64,000 nt of DNA, from the NCBI GenBank assembly GCA_025056455.1, contig JANWVY010000009.1, forward strand, positions 116,824-180,823. The letters are read 5' to 3'. The stretch's first letter is position 1; the number at the start of each line of letters is the position of its first letter. Below the pieces are notes generated by a model. The model worked only from the letters and a program-made list of their open reading frames with translations. It was not told the origin of the DNA and made no database searches. Made by a program: the position numbers and the translations under genes. Of this stretch, positions 7,864-17,005 are shown piece after piece. The stretch is from Bryobacteraceae bacterium. Its GTDB lineage: Bacteria; Acidobacteriota; Terriglobia; Bryobacterales; Bryobacteraceae.

Positions 7864-9384
7864 TCAATATCCTTTCCGGACTTCGGACGGCGACACCGGA
7901 GCAGGAGGAGCGTAGCCCGGGATGCGGATCACGTCCTGGCTGATGAGAAGGCTCATCATCCGGAGGAATTCTTCCTTGGGAACCGGCATCTTGGCGTGCA
8001 ACAGCTCATACAGGCTCGCCAATGAGTCCGTCCCTTTGCATTCTGCCACCACACGCGCCACCCAGGGCGGCACAGTGAGCTCTGCTTCAAAGGGATGCTC
8101 GCTCACAAAGGTGTAGTCGAGAGCCGCCAAGTGGTTGTCCACCACGCCATGCCGGACCCGGAGATGCCAGTTGGCGCCAAACACAGGTCGGGCGCCAAGC
8201 AGAAATTCTTGCCCGTCGGGTTCAACGAAGCGTTGCTGCAACTCGAGCAACCACTCGCGCTCGCGCAGGGTCGTCGCCGCCCCATCCTTATGTCGCAGCC
8301 GGACGACGGGACGTTGGCGGGCGCGCTTTTCGATAATGAGTTGTCCCACCAGCACGCGATAGGCCTTCAACTTCCCGTAAAAAATCTGATAGTCGACAAT
8401 CTTCCAGCTGTCGAGATTTGTCCCCAGTACTTGCTGGCTCGCGTAGTCCACAGGGTTCATTTCAGAATGGGGGTGAATGGCGACATCACATTCCGGCGCC
8501 TGGTCGCCAAGCCAGCGGATCACCCGTTCCTCAAACGGCTCGCCCTCCCGGTCCGTTGCCGTCACCATGACGTACATCCGCCCTCCTGGCGTCAGTTGTT
8601 TCACCCCCTGTTCAATCAACCGGGCGATGAGAGCCTCGCCATCGGCGCCTCCCACCGAGTAAATCATTCCTTGCTTTAAAGGCGGCTCGAAGGGGGGATT
8701 GCACACGATCCGGTCAAACTCCAAACCGCGTACGGGTTCAAACATGTCGCCTTGGAGAAAGTGGACATTGGAGCGCGCATTGAGCAAGCCATTAAAGCGG
8801 GCGTACTGAATCGCACGCGCAGTGATGTCAACGCCATAAGCTTCTCTGGCCTCAAGCGAACCAATGATGGCAGCAAGACCCGATCCGGTGCCCATATCGA
8901 GAAAGCGCTGGCAGGGACGCCGCGGAAAGGAGTCGATGAAATCCCGGCAGATTTCCTCGACCCCGGTCATACAGAAGTCCTTCCCCTTGTAGCCAGCTCC
9001 TTCCATCCGGCCGGCAAAATCAGCCGCGATCCACAAATCGCCGATGGGATATAACAGGCAGGGCGAGCGCCAAAGTCCCCGATCATCCCGTTCGAGCAGG
9101 CCTACTTGCTCGAGGGATTGCAAAACAGGGCGCGGCAGACTCGCCTCAAGCGCCGCCCGCTCCAACGCATAGCCCCCCAAAAACAGGCGCGCCAAAAGCA
9201 GCGGCAAGCCCTTGCCTTGATATCGGCTATGCAAGTACTCCCGCACCGCGCCCACCGGATTCAGAAAGGCGTGCAGCCCTGGAACCTGAAAATGATCGAG
9301 CAGAAATTCTTCCGAGTAACCAGATTGGGCCAGAAATTCCCGGATGCTGGAAAACGCTTCTAGGGGGCCGTCACTCAACAACAT
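7864..9384 (-). CDS. Class I SAM-dependent methyltransferase, paralogue A
   Basis: A 506-aa protein with the same three-part plan as its neighbour. The N-terminal domain starts with a shared SGYSEEFL segment. Motif I LDMGTGSG lies at 162-169 and NPPFEPP at 229-235. A C-terminal winged-helix-like domain follows (VVAECKGTDSLASLYELL). Both copies keep intact SAM-binding and NPPF motifs, so both should be active. It is the first gene of the minus-strand operon running to 4486 and is divergent from tssK with only 53 bp between starts. The substrate, whether protein, RNA or small molecule, cannot be told from sequence. Confidence 0.85.
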   Translation of the reverse strand: MLLSDGPLEAFSSIREFLAQSGYSEEFLLDHFQVPGLHAFLNPVGAVREYLHSRYQGKGLPLLLARLFLGGYALERAALEASLPRPVLQSLEQVGLLERDDRGLWRSPCLLYPIGDLWIAADFAGRMEGAGYKGKDFCMTGVEEICRDFIDSFPRRPCQRFLDMGTGSGLAAIIGSLEAREAYGVDITARAIQYARFNGLLNARSNVHFLQGDMFEPVRGLEFDRIVCNPPFEPPLKQGMIYSVGGADGEALIARLIEQGVKQLTPGGRMYVMVTATDREGEPFEERVIRWLGDQAPECDVAIHPHSEMNPVDYASQQVLGTNLDSWKIVDYQIFYGKLKAYRVLVGQLIIEKRARQRPVVRLRHKDGAATTLREREWLLELQQRFVEPDGQEFLLGARPVFGANWHLRVRHGVVDNHLAALDYTFVSEHPFEAELTVPPWVARVVAECKGTDSLASLYELLHAKMPVPKEEFLRMMSLLISQDVIRIPGYAPPAPVSPSEVRKGY

Positions 9385-9437
9385 AGAATCTTTCCTTCTT
9401 ACCAGACTCCTACCACTCGTGTTAACTTGGTTTTCGA

Positions 9438-10787
9438 ATGAAACGCCTCCAGCCTGTGATCTGGATGAAGGGCACGTTTCTCAACGCCCAGTATCTGCAA
9501 AGCCAGGACCGGTTCTTCGATAACATCCTACAGTTCAACCTGGAGGCGCTTAGTTCCTACCCCTGGGGATTCAGTGAGCTGCGCCTCGACCAAGAAGCGT
9601 TGGCTGCCGGCAATATCGCTCTTTCGCGCGCCAGCGGCATCTTCCCCGACGGCCTGATCTTTGACATTCCCGACGCCGATCCCGCTCCGCCCACGCGGCC
9701 CATCGCCGAATACTTCGAGCCAGACCAAAACCAGGTGGACGTCTATCTTTCCATCCCCTCCTATCGCGAGAAGGGATGGAATGTTTCTCTCGCCAACCGC
9801 CAGGCCGACACACGCTACGTGGCAGACGTCATCATGCTGCGGGACGAAAATTCCGGACTCTCGGAGAAACCGGTGCAAATCGCCCGCAAGAATTTCCGGT
9901 TCCTCTTTGAAGGAGAAAATCTCAAAGGTTATTCCTCTCTCCGCGTTGCGCGCGTGCGCCGCACAACGGCCGGCTCCTTTCAGTTCGACGCCCGCTTCCA
10001 GCCTCCACTGCTTAATATCAAAACGAGCGATTATCTGATGTCCATCGCCCGGCGGTTAGTTGAGATCCTCTCCGCCAAAAGTAGCATTCTTTCCGGCCAG
10101 CGGCGCCAAAAAAACCTCTCCCTGGCAGACTTCCCGACCTCCGACATCGCCAACTTTTGGCTGCTCTACACCATCAATTCGCACTTTCCGCAACTGCAGC
10201 ACATCTACGAGACCAAACGCGGACATCCGGAGGGTTTATTTCAAGTCATGCTCTCGCTGGCCGGATGCTTGACCACCTTCTCCACCAAGATTCATCCTCG
10301 CGATCTACCCAAATACAATCACGACGATCTCGAGCCCGCCTTTACCGATCTTGATGAAAAGGTGCGTGAGCTGCTAGAAACAGTTGTTCCCAGCAACTAT
10401 GTTTCGCTTCCGCTTAAACTCGTTTCGCCGCATATCTATGCCACGGCTCTTGCCGACGACAAGTATTTCCGCGACACGCGCCTCTATCTGGCGATTTCAA
10501 GCGAAATGGATCAGGGGGAGCTGATTGCCAAAGCGCCGCAGCTGATCAAGGTCTGTTCGGCAAACCATATCGAGCACCTGGTGCGTCAAGCCTTGCCCGG
10601 CGTCGTCATGACGCATACGCCGCGTCCGCCAGCGGCCATTCCCATGAAATTGAACCATGAGTATTTCAGTTTGAACCTGAGCGGCGTGTACTGGGAAGCG
10701 GTTTTGCGCGCTCGCAATCTGGCCGCATATGTTCCTGGAGATTTTCCCAACCCGCAGCTGGAGCTGATTGTTCTCTTGCCCGAGTAA
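9438..10787 (+). CDS. tssK: Type VI secretion baseplate subunit TssK
   Basis: A 449-aa protein of the TssK/ImpJ/VasE family, the trimeric adaptor that links the T6SS baseplate to the membrane complex. The N-terminus (VIWMKGTFLNAQYLQSQDRFF) matches the family signature of an HLxPQHFQ-like segment. The C-terminal part (YFSLNLSGVYWEAVLRARNLAAYVPGDFP) also fits the receptor-binding domain. No other T6SS gene (tssB, tssC, tssF, tssG, tssL, tssM, hcp, vgrG, clpV) is present within this window. The flanking genes are methyltransferases and accA. Confidence 0.88.
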   Translation: MKRLQPVIWMKGTFLNAQYLQSQDRFFDNILQFNLEALSSYPWGFSELRLDQEALAAGNIALSRASGIFPDGLIFDIPDADPAPPTRPIAEYFEPDQNQVDVYLSIPSYREKGWNVSLANRQADTRYVADVIMLRDENSGLSEKPVQIARKNFRFLFEGENLKGYSSLRVARVRRTTAGSFQFDARFQPPLLNIKTSDYLMSIARRLVEILSAKSSILSGQRRQKNLSLADFPTSDIANFWLLYTINSHFPQLQHIYETKRGHPEGLFQVMLSLAGCLTTFSTKIHPRDLPKYNHDDLEPAFTDLDEKVRELLETVVPSNYVSLPLKLVSPHIYATALADDKYFRDTRLYLAISSEMDQGELIAKAPQLIKVCSANHIEHLVRQALPGVVMTHTPRPPAAIPMKLNHEYFSLNLSGVYWEAVLRARNLAAYVPGDFPNPQLELIVLLPE

Positions 10788-10880
10788 GGGATCTTCTGCT
10801 CTGTTGTGTCCTTTCGCTGAAACTGGGCGTAAGCCCCGGCCACGCTTGGCTTGGGCTCAACTCACCCCTTGCCCGCCACG

Positions 10881-11147
10881 CTACTCGAGTCGCCGCACGC
10901 TCAGCGGAGGCGTATTCTGACAAGCAATGCTGTCGGTCACTCCCGAAGCAATCAAAGCGCAAGCGTTGTCAATCGCCGCTCGCCGGGCTTTCTCCGGCGT
11001 TTCCGCCGAGGCTGTGCGGCAAGCCCGCCGCCCGTGAAATTCCATGCACACCTCTACCCGGCTGCGGCGCATGCCGAGCGTGAAATAAAACAGAAGGGCA
11101 AGGAAAGCCAGGGCGCCCGCCGCAATCCAAAGTCCCGTCCTCTTCAA
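10881..11147 (-). CDS. Small single-pass membrane protein, unknown function
   Basis: An 88-aa protein with one hydrophobic segment (about residues 7-25), then a domain with four cysteines (VCMEFHGRRACRTAS, DNACALI, SIACQNTPP) that probably sits outside the cytoplasm and could form two disulfides. It starts with TTG, supported by a strong GAGGAG about 8 bp upstream, and this TTG overlaps the accA stop (TTGA), so it is translationally coupled to accA. I recognise no named family. The short domain rich in Thr/Ala/Arg with regular helices may be a stress or quality-control accessory, but this is unsupported. Confidence 0.65.
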   Translation of the reverse strand: MKRTGLWIAAGALAFLALLFYFTLGMRRSRVEVCMEFHGRRACRTASAETPEKARRAAIDNACALIASGVTDSIACQNTPPLSVRRLE

Positions 11148-11989
11148 GTCGGATTCTCCTCGAAGAAACTCCCCATCTTGCGAAACTTCTGGTAGCGCTG
11201 TTCGACGAGTTCGGCGGGCGTCAAATTTTTGAGTTCCGTGAGGGCCATTCGTAGGGCGGTGCGCAGCAGCTCAGCCGCCTGCGAATGGTTTTCGTGGGCG
11301 CCTCCTGGAGGCTCGGGAATGATTGCATCAATGAGGTTCAGGCGTAGCAAATCGGGCGCCGTCAGCTTCAAGGCGTTGGCTGCTTGCTCGGCTTTGGCGG
11401 AGTCGCGATAGATAATCGCGGCGCAACTTTCCGGGGAAATCACGCTATAGATGCTGTTTTCAAGCATGTAAACACGGTTGCCAACTCCCAGAGCCAAAGC
11501 TCCGCCGCTGCCCCCTTCGCCAATCACAACCACCACAATCGGTACGCCGAGCCGGCACATCTCACGCAGATTCCAAGCGATGGCTTGCGCCTGGCCACGC
11601 TCTTCAGCATCAATGCCGGGGTAGGCTCCTGGCGTATCCAAAAGCGTCAAAATCGGACGCCCGAATTTCGCTGCGAGATTCATGACCCGCATCGCCTTAC
11701 GGTAACCCTCGGGCTTCGGCATGCCAAAGTTGCGCAGCAGCTTTTGTTTTGTATCCCGCCCCTTCTGCTGCCCGACCACCATGAGCGGCTGGCCCTCAAA
11801 CATTCCCATCCCACAAACAATGGCTGCATCTTCACCAAAGGCGCGGTCGCCATGCAGCTCCTGAAAATCTGTCATGAGGGCGGAAATATAGTCGAGAGCG
11901 TGCGGGCGCTTGGGATGCCTTGCCAGCAGTACTCGCTGCCAGACCTCGCTCATCGGTTTTTGAGACGTCGAATCCGGTTGTGTGTCCAC
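11144..11989 (-). CDS. accA: Acetyl-CoA carboxylase carboxyltransferase subunit alpha
   Basis: A 281-aa crotonase-fold subunit of the acetyl-CoA carboxyltransferase, which with AccD transfers the carboxyl group from biotin-BCCP to acetyl-CoA in fatty-acid synthesis. Signature segments are LHGDRAFGEDAAIV, TLLDTPGAYPGIDAEERGQ, IGEGGSGGALALGV and YSVISPESCAAI. It is shorter at the N-terminus than the ~319-aa E. coli protein, which is common outside Proteobacteria. An alternative Met at residue 13 exists. It lies directly downstream of dnaE on the same strand (35 bp), a linkage also found in E. coli. Confidence 0.97.
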   Translation of the reverse strand: MDTQPDSTSQKPMSEVWQRVLLARHPKRPHALDYISALMTDFQELHGDRAFGEDAAIVCGMGMFEGQPLMVVGQQKGRDTKQKLLRNFGMPKPEGYRKAMRVMNLAAKFGRPILTLLDTPGAYPGIDAEERGQAQAIAWNLREMCRLGVPIVVVVIGEGGSGGALALGVGNRVYMLENSIYSVISPESCAAIIYRDSAKAEQAANALKLTAPDLLRLNLIDAIIPEPPGGAHENHSQAAELLRTALRMALTELKNLTPAELVEQRYQKFRKMGSFFEENPT

Positions 11990-12024
11990 GACTTTCCCAT
12001 TGTAAGAGAAGCGTTTCAGAGCGA

Positions 12025-15000
12025 TCAGCTCGCTAGCACCTCAAGCGCCTCCGCGCCGCAGATGCGCTCCACTTCATGGACAAACTCCCTGTCCGGCCGC
12101 ACCTTCATGGCAAGATCCAAGATCACGGAAAAATCTCTGGGCTTTTCCAGCCGCAACCGTACATCCGTTTCGCCTGGCTTGCGCGCGATCAGAGCCCGCA
12201 GCGCCTCGGCTCGCTCCGGTGAGCCCAAACCAACGCGGATCGAAATCAGCGAAGGATAATTTACCCGCGCCAGTTCTAGGGGAACGATGTCTTGAATGCT
12301 GAGCCGGGGAGGCGCGTTTTCCTCAGGCAAGACCGCAGCGCGCACCATCACCGCCCGGTCCTCCTGCAGTTGAGGGGCGAGGGCTTCAAAATGCGTGTTG
12401 AACACCATGGCTTCAAGCGAGCCGTACCAATCTTCGAGTTGTAGCGTGGCGAAGAGTTTGCCCTCTTTGTTGCGCCGTCGCTGAATGTGGGTGAGAATTC
12501 CGCACAATTTGACTTCAGTTCCTCGCGCCAGCCCTTCGACCGTCTCCGTCGTGTGTTCCGTAAGCTCCTTGACTTTTTCCCGGTAGGGGTCTAACGGGTG
12601 CCCGGTCACATAAATCCCCAACAGCTCCTTTTCTCCGGCCAGTTTCTCTGCCGGGCTCCATTCGGCGAGCTCGGGAAGCGGCGGAGGAACGTGCCTGTCC
12701 AGACCCTCTTCCAAGGCAAAAAGACCAGCTTGCCCGCTCAAACGGTCCTTCTGGACTCGCTGGCCAGCTTCCAGCGCAGCCTCTACCGCCGCAAACATAC
12801 GGCTACGCGGAGCACCAAACGAGTCGCAGGCGCCAGCGCGAATCAAACTCTCAAGCATGCGGCGGTTGATTGCGCTGAGATCGACTTCCTCGCAAAGATG
12901 ATGGAGCGAAAGGAAACGTCCTACCCGCTGCCGGGCTTTCACAATCGCCTCAACGGCGCTCACCCCGAGGTTCTTAATCGCCCCAAGACCGAAGCGGATG
13001 GCCTGACCATCTGGCGTGAAATTTAAGTCGCTAAAGTTCACATCCGGCGGCAAGACCTTGATGCCCATTTCTCGGCATTCGTTGATGTACTTCACGATCT
13101 TGGCCGTGTTTCCCGTTTCTGAAGTAAGCAGCGCCGAAAGAAACTCCAGCGGATAGTGCGCCTTCAGATAGGCCGTGACATAGGCCAGATAAGCATAGGC
13201 GGCCGAGTGCGATTTGTTGAAACCATAGCCCGCGAACTGCTCCATGAGATCGAATATCTTCTCTACCTTCTTTTGCGGATAACCGCGCTCGAGCGCGCCT
13301 TTGATAAAACGCTCCCGTTGTTTGGCCATCTCTTCGGCGTTTTTCTTCCCCATGGCCCGCCGCAGAAGATCTGCTTCGCCAAGGGTGTATCCCGCAAGGA
13401 GGTGAGAGATCTGCATGACCTGCTCTTGGTAAACAATCACGCCGTAGGTCTCTTCAAGCACTGTTTTCAGCGGCGGTAGATCGTAGCTAACTTCTTTCCG
13501 GCCGTGCTTGCGGTCAATAAAATCGTCAATCATCCCGCCTTGAATTGGCCCTGGCCGGTACAGAGCGTTCAGCGCGCAAAGGTCTTCCAGCCGCGTCGGC
13601 TCATAGCGCCGCAAAATGTCTCGCATGCCGGAGGATTCAAACTGGAACACGCCGCTTGTGAACCCTTTGGAAAAAATCTCGAAGGTTTTCGCATCATCCA
13701 AAGGCAAATCCTCAATCTTAATCTCAATCCCGCGATGCTTCCGGATGAGGTTTAGCGCGTCGTGAATGATCGTCAATGTGGTGAGCCCGAGGAAGTCCAT
13801 TTTGAGTAACGAAAGTTTTTCGAGACCCACCATGTCGAACTGCGTCACGACTTCATCGCGGTTGGTCTTATACAGAGGCACAAGCTCGGTTAGCGGAACC
13901 GGAGAGATCACCACTCCAGCGGCATGAACGCCCGCATTGCGAGCCAGGCCTTCGAGCTTTTGCGCCACGGTGAGCACTTCCCGCACCCGCTCGTCCTTGC
14001 GCATCGCTTCGGCAAGCGCCGGCTCCTGCTCAATGGCGTCTTTCAGCTTAATGTTGAGCGTTGGCGGAATCAATTTGGTCAGCTTCTCGACTTCTCCGAA
14101 GGTCATGTCCAACACGCGGCCCACGTCCTTCACCGCGGCCTTGGCGGCGAGAGTGCCGAAGGTGATGATCTGCGCCACCTGTTCACGGCCGTACTTTTCG
14201 GTCACGTACTGAATCACTTCCCCACGCCGGTGGGTGCAAAAATCAATGTCGATATCGGGCATCGAGATCCGCTCCGGATTGAGGAAGCGCTCAAACAGCA
14301 GACCGTATTGGAGCGGGTCAATATCGGTGATTTCCATGGCATAGCTGACCAAGCTGCCGGCCGCTGAGCCCCGCCCCGGCCCGACCGGTATGCCCGCCGA
14401 CTTGGCGAACCGGATGAAGTCCCACACAATCAGGAAGTAGCCGGAAAAGCGCATCTGCTGGATCATTCGAATCTCTTGATCCAGACGTTCCACATAGGCG
14501 CTCAAGTCATGTTTCAGAAGCCCTTGTGCCCGCATGCGCTCCAAGCGCGGCCGGCGCTTCTCAAAGCCCTGCCGCGCGACGTATTCAAAATAACTATCGG
14601 TGGTGTGACCTTGAGGCACTTCAAACTTGGGAAACGGCTCGGCCACCTTCTCGAGCTTGACGTTTGTGCGCATGGCGATCTCAAACGTGCGATCGAGCGC
14701 CTGGCCAAAATCGCCCAAACTAGCCTCCATTTCCGCCCGCGACTTTAAGTAAAACTCCTCGCTGGCAAAGCGCATGCGGTTGGGATCGCTCATGGTCTTG
14801 CCAGTCTGGATGCACATGAGAATTTCGTGCATCCGCGAGTCTGAGCGGCGCAAATAGTGCGCGTCGTTGGTGGCTACTAGCGGTATATTGCTTTCCCGCG
14901 AAATCTGCGCAACGAGCGGAATCACCTTCTTGTCTTCAGGCAGGTGGTGATCCTGAATTTCCAGAAAGAAATTGCCTCGCCCGAAAATCTCTTCATACTG

Positions 15001-15477
15001 GTAAGCCAGACGGCGCGCCTCGGCATAACGGTCCGCTAGCAACGCCTCGTTGACGTCACCTTGCAAGCACGCCGAAAGCGCAATCAAGCCCTTGGCGTGC
15101 CGCGCGAGCAGATCCTTATCAATCCGTGGCTTGTAATAAAACCCGTCGAGAAAACTCGTGGAGACGAGTTTAATCAGATTGCGCCACCCCTCTTGCGTCT
15201 CGCACAGCAAAACCAGATGGTTGTAACGGTTGTCGGAGCGGTCCCGGTGGTCTTTCGGAGAGACATATACCTCACAACCAATCACCGGATGCACGCCATA
15301 TTCCTTGGCCTTGTGATAAAACTCGACGGCCCCAAACAAGTTGCCATGATCCGTCATGGCGATGGCAGGCATCTTTTGTTCAGCCACTACTTTCATCATC
15401 TGGCTGATTTCGCAAGCGCCATCTAGAAGCGAGTAGTCGGTGTGGTTGTGAAGATGGACAAATGGCCGCTCAGACAT
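12025..15477 (-). CDS. dnaE: DNA polymerase III subunit alpha
   Basis: A 1150-aa replicative polymerase of the DnaE1 type. The N-terminal PHP domain begins HLHNHTDYSLLDGA. The polymerase core carries the catalytic acidic motif PDIDIDF at about residues 406-412 and the VGPGRGSAAGSLVSY segment. The GVFQFES and FNKSHSAAYAY segments and the tandem helix-hairpin-helix region follow. The C-terminus has an OB-fold (KLCGILTHIQRRRNKEG, about 980-1050). No 3'-5' exonuclease is embedded. Length and domain order are those of a full-length enzyme. It heads the dnaE-accA pair. Confidence 0.98.
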   Translation of the reverse strand: MSERPFVHLHNHTDYSLLDGACEISQMMKVVAEQKMPAIAMTDHGNLFGAVEFYHKAKEYGVHPVIGCEVYVSPKDHRDRSDNRYNHLVLLCETQEGWRNLIKLVSTSFLDGFYYKPRIDKDLLARHAKGLIALSACLQGDVNEALLADRYAEARRLAYQYEEIFGRGNFFLEIQDHHLPEDKKVIPLVAQISRESNIPLVATNDAHYLRRSDSRMHEILMCIQTGKTMSDPNRMRFASEEFYLKSRAEMEASLGDFGQALDRTFEIAMRTNVKLEKVAEPFPKFEVPQGHTTDSYFEYVARQGFEKRRPRLERMRAQGLLKHDLSAYVERLDQEIRMIQQMRFSGYFLIVWDFIRFAKSAGIPVGPGRGSAAGSLVSYAMEITDIDPLQYGLLFERFLNPERISMPDIDIDFCTHRRGEVIQYVTEKYGREQVAQIITFGTLAAKAAVKDVGRVLDMTFGEVEKLTKLIPPTLNIKLKDAIEQEPALAEAMRKDERVREVLTVAQKLEGLARNAGVHAAGVVISPVPLTELVPLYKTNRDEVVTQFDMVGLEKLSLLKMDFLGLTTLTIIHDALNLIRKHRGIEIKIEDLPLDDAKTFEIFSKGFTSGVFQFESSGMRDILRRYEPTRLEDLCALNALYRPGPIQGGMIDDFIDRKHGRKEVSYDLPPLKTVLEETYGVIVYQEQVMQISHLLAGYTLGEADLLRRAMGKKNAEEMAKQRERFIKGALERGYPQKKVEKIFDLMEQFAGYGFNKSHSAAYAYLAYVTAYLKAHYPLEFLSALLTSETGNTAKIVKYINECREMGIKVLPPDVNFSDLNFTPDGQAIRFGLGAIKNLGVSAVEAIVKARQRVGRFLSLHHLCEEVDLSAINRRMLESLIRAGACDSFGAPRSRMFAAVEAALEAGQRVQKDRLSGQAGLFALEEGLDRHVPPPLPELAEWSPAEKLAGEKELLGIYVTGHPLDPYREKVKELTEHTTETVEGLARGTEVKLCGILTHIQRRRNKEGKLFATLQLEDWYGSLEAMVFNTHFEALAPQLQEDRAVMVRAAVLPEENAPPRLSIQDIVPLELARVNYPSLISIRVGLGSPERAEALRALIARKPGETDVRLRLEKPRDFSVILDLAMKVRPDREFVHEVERICGAEALEVLAS

Positions 15478-15593
15478 CGAGTCGAAAATCCTAGCAGGAA
15501 TCGGGGGAGGACATTTCTATCATCGCGCCCGCATCCCTTTCACACAAGCCTCATCAAAACGACGGATCCGAAGAAGATGCCTTCCAGCTGTTA

Positions 15594-15899
15594 TCAGTAG
15601 GGGCGTGGACGAATGGGCCTCGGCGTGATGGGCTTGGGACGAAACGTGGCGGTGCGCGGTACAGGGCGCTGGATTGGCCTCGGCCGGAAGGCGCTGGGAT
15701 TGGAGAACCGGGTGCGGAATTGAAAATTCCCCTTCGGCGCGGGGACCCTCCGAGGCGCGATCAACCGACTGCGGATTGGCGTGGGCTGATACCGGCTCAT
15801 GGCGCGTTGAGGGGCAGTCCGGTTGGCCCGGGTTTGAGCCTTGAGCAACAACAGGCTCGCTGCAACCAGAATCGCCGTCAGCCTCTTGATCCATCTCAT
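15594..15899 (-). CDS. Small secreted Pro/Arg-rich protein
   Basis: A 101-aa protein with a signal peptide (about residues 1-26, hydrophobic core LTAILVAASLLLL). The mature part is low-complexity and very basic, rich in Arg and Pro. Its end repeats RPxP-like units (RPKPITPRPIRPRPY). There are no acidic residues after the signal. The ATG overlaps the stop of the upstream beta-propeller gene (ATGA), which supports that it is translated. No family is recognised; it could bind polyanions, cell wall or DNA, but this is only from composition. Confidence 0.55.
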   Translation of the reverse strand: MRWIKRLTAILVAASLLLLKAQTRANRTAPQRAMSRYQPTPIRSRLIAPRRVPAPKGNFQFRTRFSNPSAFRPRPIQRPVPRTATFRPKPITPRPIRPRPY

Positions 15900-16864
15900 G
15901 GTAGGGGCATCACCGGGTCCGGACCAGATTCTTTCGGTGTGGCGATCACCTTCACAATCTTGCGCTCCGGCACCGAGATTATGAAAATCTTGTCCTGGTC
16001 CTGTACGCCCGTAAAAGCATAGCGCCCATCGGGACTTAGAGTGAGGGACAACGGATCTCCTCCCAGAGCAATCTCGGCCGTCTGCTTCCGCAAGCTCACA
16101 TCGGCGAAGCCAATGGCTTGCCCCGCCTGCAAGTTGTACACCAGGGTTTTACCGTCCGGGGTCATCGCAATCCGGGCCGGACCTCGTCCCGTGGCAATGG
16201 TCCCGATCCTCTCCTTTTTCTCCGGATCGATGATCGAAATGGAGTTGCCGTTGGAGTTGGTAATGTAAATCGTCTTGCGGTCCACAGAAAGAACGCCACC
16301 CTGCGGGCGTGCATCGGTCGGAATGAGTTTCACTGCTCCTGTCTCTAGCTCTACGGCGGCAACGGTGTTTGACGACGAATTGCTCACGAAGGCCCATTTG
16401 CCGTCTGGTCCTAGAAGCACCATGTGCGGATCCTCGCCCTGCACATCATAGCGGCGGAGCACCTGCCGCCGGTTGAGATCGATCAGCAAGAGCCCGTCCG
16501 GATTCTCCGTGGTGCAGACCAGGCGGTTGGTTTTCGGATCGAGGTCCATGCCGTGTGGACGGCGGTTCGTCCCTAGATCAATCACGCCAGCTTTTTGCCG
16601 CTTGACGAGATCGATGATCGAGATGGTGTTGCCGCCTTCGCCCGCATACTGCATCCACAGAATGCCGTTATCGGAAACATAGGCCAATTTCCGGTCTGGC
16701 GAAAACACGATTTCGTGCGGGTAAACCCCCACCCGGACGCCCGCCACGCGCCTCCCCGCGGGATTGTAAAAGCCCACCGCTCCCGCCTTCTTTTCCACAA
16801 CCACCAAGTGAGGAATTGAACTTGCCTCAAGGAGGACCGGAACCAAAAAGCACAGCAAGCGCAT
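15896..16864 (-). CDS. Secreted YncE-like beta-propeller protein
   Basis: A 322-aa protein with a signal peptide (MRLLCFLVPVLLEASS) and successive beta-propeller blades of the YVTN/YncE type. Repeats are marked by SPDRKLAYVSD, PDGKWAFVSNSSSNTV, DRKTIYITNSNGNSISIID and SPDGRYAFTGVQ. Such proteins are periplasmic or extracellular and bind ligands or partners; they are very numerous in Acidobacteria. I chose the ATG at 16864 because the 36 residues upstream of it (frame open to 16972) do not look like a secretion signal. It is translationally coupled to the small Pro/Arg-rich gene. Confidence 0.85.
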   Translation of the reverse strand: MRLLCFLVPVLLEASSIPHLVVVEKKAGAVGFYNPAGRRVAGVRVGVYPHEIVFSPDRKLAYVSDNGILWMQYAGEGGNTISIIDLVKRQKAGVIDLGTNRRPHGMDLDPKTNRLVCTTENPDGLLLIDLNRRQVLRRYDVQGEDPHMVLLGPDGKWAFVSNSSSNTVAAVELETGAVKLIPTDARPQGGVLSVDRKTIYITNSNGNSISIIDPEKKERIGTIATGRGPARIAMTPDGKTLVYNLQAGQAIGFADVSLRKQTAEIALGGDPLSLTLSPDGRYAFTGVQDQDKIFIISVPERKIVKVIATPKESGPDPVMPLP

Positions 16865-17005
16865 GACTCCGCAATTATATCGTGCGGCTCGAGGGGCAGC
16901 TCGAGAAAGCGCTGCCATGCCCGGTGATGGACAGCTGCATCGAAATCCCGTCTTTTTTTCTCCCCAGCGCAAAACTTTTCTTTAGCTGTGGGGTTATGGT
17001 GAACA

